From assembly GCA_050084515.1 (NCBI GenBank), contig CM114271.1, positions 2,728,001 to 2,792,000 of the forward strand: 64,000 bases of DNA, given 5' to 3'. Positions 61,931-64,000 of this stretch are shown here, piece after piece; positions within the stretch are counted from its first letter, which is position 1; every line of letters starts with the position of its first letter. The notes under the pieces were generated by a model that was not told where the DNA came from, did no database searches, and saw nothing but the letters and a program-made list of their open reading frames with translations. This DNA comes from Blasia pusilla (Eukaryota > Marchantiophyta > Marchantiopsida > Blasiales). Made by a program: the position numbers and the translations under genes.

Positions 61931-62471
61931 TTGGAGTATGATTACCTTTGTTGGCGAGAGGTCTAGAGATCTCCCTTCAAGTCACCAAGAGGACGCCCAA
62001 TCTGGTGTATCTAAGATCCAAGATCACGATGTGATGTTTCTGTATCCCTTCTTGAGCCCGAGGATAGTATAGGAACTGGGTTTGTCAACAACCCATGAGG
62101 ACAAGCCCATTTGGATGGGCTTCCATTTTGCAAGAGATCCACGTTGAAAAGAGTAGGCACACAACAAATAAATGCTATGTAATCTTGGACTAGTGTGGAA
62201 AATTTTGACTCACGAAATTAATACACTATCAAATATTTGACTTATCTTTTTGTTTTAGCCTCCTTGCACTTTGGACACTTCGAAGGCATTTAATGCATCT
62301 CTTCATGTTGTACTAGTATGAAAACTTTTTTATAACCCTTAAGTCTTTGGCCCTCTTGACTTAACTACTGCTTAAATTTGACAACAACCTATAAGGAGGA
62401 TTTTTATAATCCCATCCTCATCCTCTTCCTCTTAGGAGCTTGTAAGTAGTAAGGCCGTCAGTAAGTTGATG
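61931..62471. other. Intergenic, BAHD 3' flank
   Basis: No coding similarity. Probably decayed retroelement DNA on the left and the BAHD 3' untranslated region on the right. Confidence 0.35.
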
Positions 62472-63356
62472 TTAATTTTCACATAGAAACGCTTGGAGCT
62501 TTTCCATATGAGGAGCACGCAGACATAGCGATGCATCCACGCTGCCATCTCTAGTGTGAGATGGAGTTAGGATAATGGGGCCATCCGTGGGAGCTCTTGG
62601 AGATCCTACGAACACAGGAGTGCCGAATCCAAAGTCCAGCTCGTACAGTTTAAACATGACCCAGCTCGTGACAACAAGCTCGGATGGCGAATGGTGCCGA
62701 TATTGGCGGGCGAATGTGACTGGATTCTTTGAGTGCAGCTTCGAAAAATCTAAGGCAGATTGCATGTACTCTTTGTCCACTCTTCTGATCGCTTTCTGCA
62801 ACAGATTCACCGCGTAGGAGAGCGGTCGATCTATCAAGTCTCGGACAGTGGACTGCGCGCACGCGTGGAAGACGACATTTCCAAAGTAGTCCTCAGGAGT
62901 CGGAAACCTTTTCCTTCCATTCACGGAAACTACGACTCTTGTCTTGGTGTTCCCGGCCAACCCACGAGCTTTTGTTACGGATCGCCACAGATGTCCAGTG
63001 AGGCTCTCGAAGGTTGTGTAGAAACCACTTTCCTCCGAATCCTTCATAGCCTCCGCTTTTATTTGCTGCAGATTCTCCGCACTGAAGCGAAAGCGCTTTT
63101 GAGAAGATAGATGGTCTTCAGCCTGCTCCGTTTGCGGTGGAGGGAGCGATTTCGTGTACTCGTAGTGCTGGAACGTTGGTTGGGGAGGATCTCTGGCCCT
63201 CAGGATTGATCGATCGTGAGTCGTAATTGATGAGAAATGCGACCCCTTCACGGCCCTCGCCCAGGCTTCCATGAAAGCTGCTCCGGAACAACCATCTACC
63301 ACTTGATGGTGCCGCGCTATGCCGATAGTTATGCTTCCACATGTGAACTTGGTCAC
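62472..63356 (-). CDS. BAHD acyltransferase (HCT/shikimate-quinate transferase-like), last exon, partial
   Basis: An open exon of 294 codons plus stop. It starts at the acceptor CTGTTCAG|GTGACCAAG, the usual position of the single intron in HCT-type genes. The catalytic motif HxxxD is present as HHQVVDG 16 residues in. The second motif DFGWG is DFGFG, a conservative change, in LYELDFGFGTPVFVG. Other family words: FSAENLQQIKAEA, TTFESLTGHLWRSVTKARGL, VSVNGRKRF and YFGNVVFHACAQ. The enzymes transfer acyl groups from CoA thioesters to acceptors such as shikimate, amines or alcohols in phenylpropanoid metabolism and cuticle formation; the substrate cannot be told. The first exon (about 140-150 residues) is not found between 63357 and 64000 and must lie beyond the window. 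Confidence 0.9.
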   Translation of the reverse strand: MTKFTCGSITIGIARHHQVVDGCSGAAFMEAWARAVKGSHFSSITTHDRSILRARDPPQPTFQHYEYTKSLPPPQTEQAEDHLSSQKRFRFSAENLQQIKAEAMKDSEESGFYTTFESLTGHLWRSVTKARGLAGNTKTRVVVSVNGRKRFPTPEDYFGNVVFHACAQSTVRDLIDRPLSYAVNLLQKAIRRVDKEYMQSALDFSKLHSKNPVTFARQYRHHSPSELVVTSWVMFKLYELDFGFGTPVFVGSPRAPTDGPIILTPSHTRDGSVDASLCLRAPHMEKLQAFLCEN

Positions 63357-64000
63357 CTGAACAGCACAATGTAATCCATCTAATCCAATCACTAAAGCTC
63401 CACTGCACTCGGGTGCACATAACCATGCAAGCTCTCTAATTAATCAATCGACACACACACACACACACAGAAACCTTGGCATCTAGTGAATAACTCCCGA
63501 AGTTGACTTGTACCGGGGGTCCGGGACCTGAGAACTACCCGAGAGAAAGTCAGGAGATCTTCTGTGGTAAGGCGCACGTGGCACAATACGAAGATTCAAA
63601 GTTATGTGCATGAAGGCATTGTCAGTGATCTTCGCTACCGTCCATGTCAGATTCTCAAAAGGAGTTCAGAAAATCAGATCCATCTCGCCGGAGGTTGTGG
63701 ACGCATCATTTCTTATCTGATCGCAGTTCCATTCACAATTTGAGCGAATTCTCACTCTACATACGTTCAATTTCACGAAAACGACAGCTTTATGTCATCC
63801 CGCCAGATGATCCCACGTTTTCAGGAGCTACACTCGTACAGAGTGAATTATTAGCAGGGAGCGCAGAATGCATATCTATGGTTCCCTATCGTACTGTTCG
63901 GAAAGCATCAGAAATACGGCAAGGACTCGGTTTACCATGGACGTCTCCCAGTGCATTGCGCCCGGGGCGGCTTCGTCGATAAAACAAGGAACTCACGGAG
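63357..64000. other. BAHD intron (partial), with (CA)10 microsatellite
   Basis: Minus-strand frames are closed by stops, so no BAHD first exon lies here. A (CA)n run of about 10 units occupies 63450-63470. A plus-strand open frame at 63644-63982 has no recognised similarity. Confidence 0.5.

Noticed and set aside
63644-63982. 112-codon plus-strand open frame
   Set aside because: No recognised similarity, antisense to the BAHD intron and no supporting splice or start context.

Overview
The window is nuclear DNA of a land plant. It holds spliced genes with GT-AG introns: a plant-type HPP protein with a transit-peptide-like N-terminus, a DC1-domain protein, a BAHD acyltransferase, OST48, NOP16, PIMT and a membrane steroid-binding protein. 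Between them lie decayed Ty1/copia and Ty3/gypsy-like elements, small DNA transposons and many satellites. The species cannot be named from the sequence. The gene density and mix of decayed repeats would fit a non-seed plant or a modest-sized plant genome, but that is a guess.

Layout. 1-12.25 kb is repeat-rich: copia copy A (minus, running off the left edge), a gypsy-like gag, an 80-bp-arm inverted repeat, a pure (GA)100 tract and copia copy B, which carries a solo LTR and a 390-bp tandem duplication. 12.25-15.2 kb is AT-rich and shows no gene. 15.5-17.2 kb is a two-exon MAPR/MSBP gene (plus). 17.2-22.6 kb holds a GC-rich hAT-type foldback element with an 8-bp target duplication and a mini-Helitron. 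22.6-27.35 kb is a complete 14-exon OST48 gene (minus). 27.4-30.1 kb is repeats. 30.08-34.99 kb is a structurally complete but mutated copia element (copy C) with two LTRs and a GGTTT target duplication. 35-37 kb holds minisatellites. 37.05-38.3 kb is NOP16 (plus, 4 exons). 40.85-43.5 kb is an HPP-family plastid membrane protein (minus, 5 exons). 44-45.7 kb holds small repeats. 45.76-49.6 kb is a decayed minus-strand locus with P-element/THAP9-like transposase motifs. 49.8-52.3 kb is a repeat-rich region and a gene that joins an MCA/MLKL-type four-helix N-terminal domain to a DC1 zinc finger. 53.5-57.4 kb is protein-L-isoaspartate methyltransferase (minus, 4 exons), with a LINE fragment in its 2.6-kb first intron. 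58.5-62 kb is repeats and a gypsy-type gag. 62.47-63.36 kb is the last exon of a BAHD acyltransferase (minus); its first exon lies beyond the right edge.

The genes are unrelated housekeeping and metabolic genes and do not form a pathway. Splice models were built by hand. The OST48, NOP16, HPP, PIMT and MSBP exons all join in phase and give proteins of a length expected or plausible for the family. The least ordinary gene is the four-helix/DC1 gene at 50.26-52.31 kb. The least ordinary mobile sequence is the transposase-like locus at 45.76-49.6 kb.
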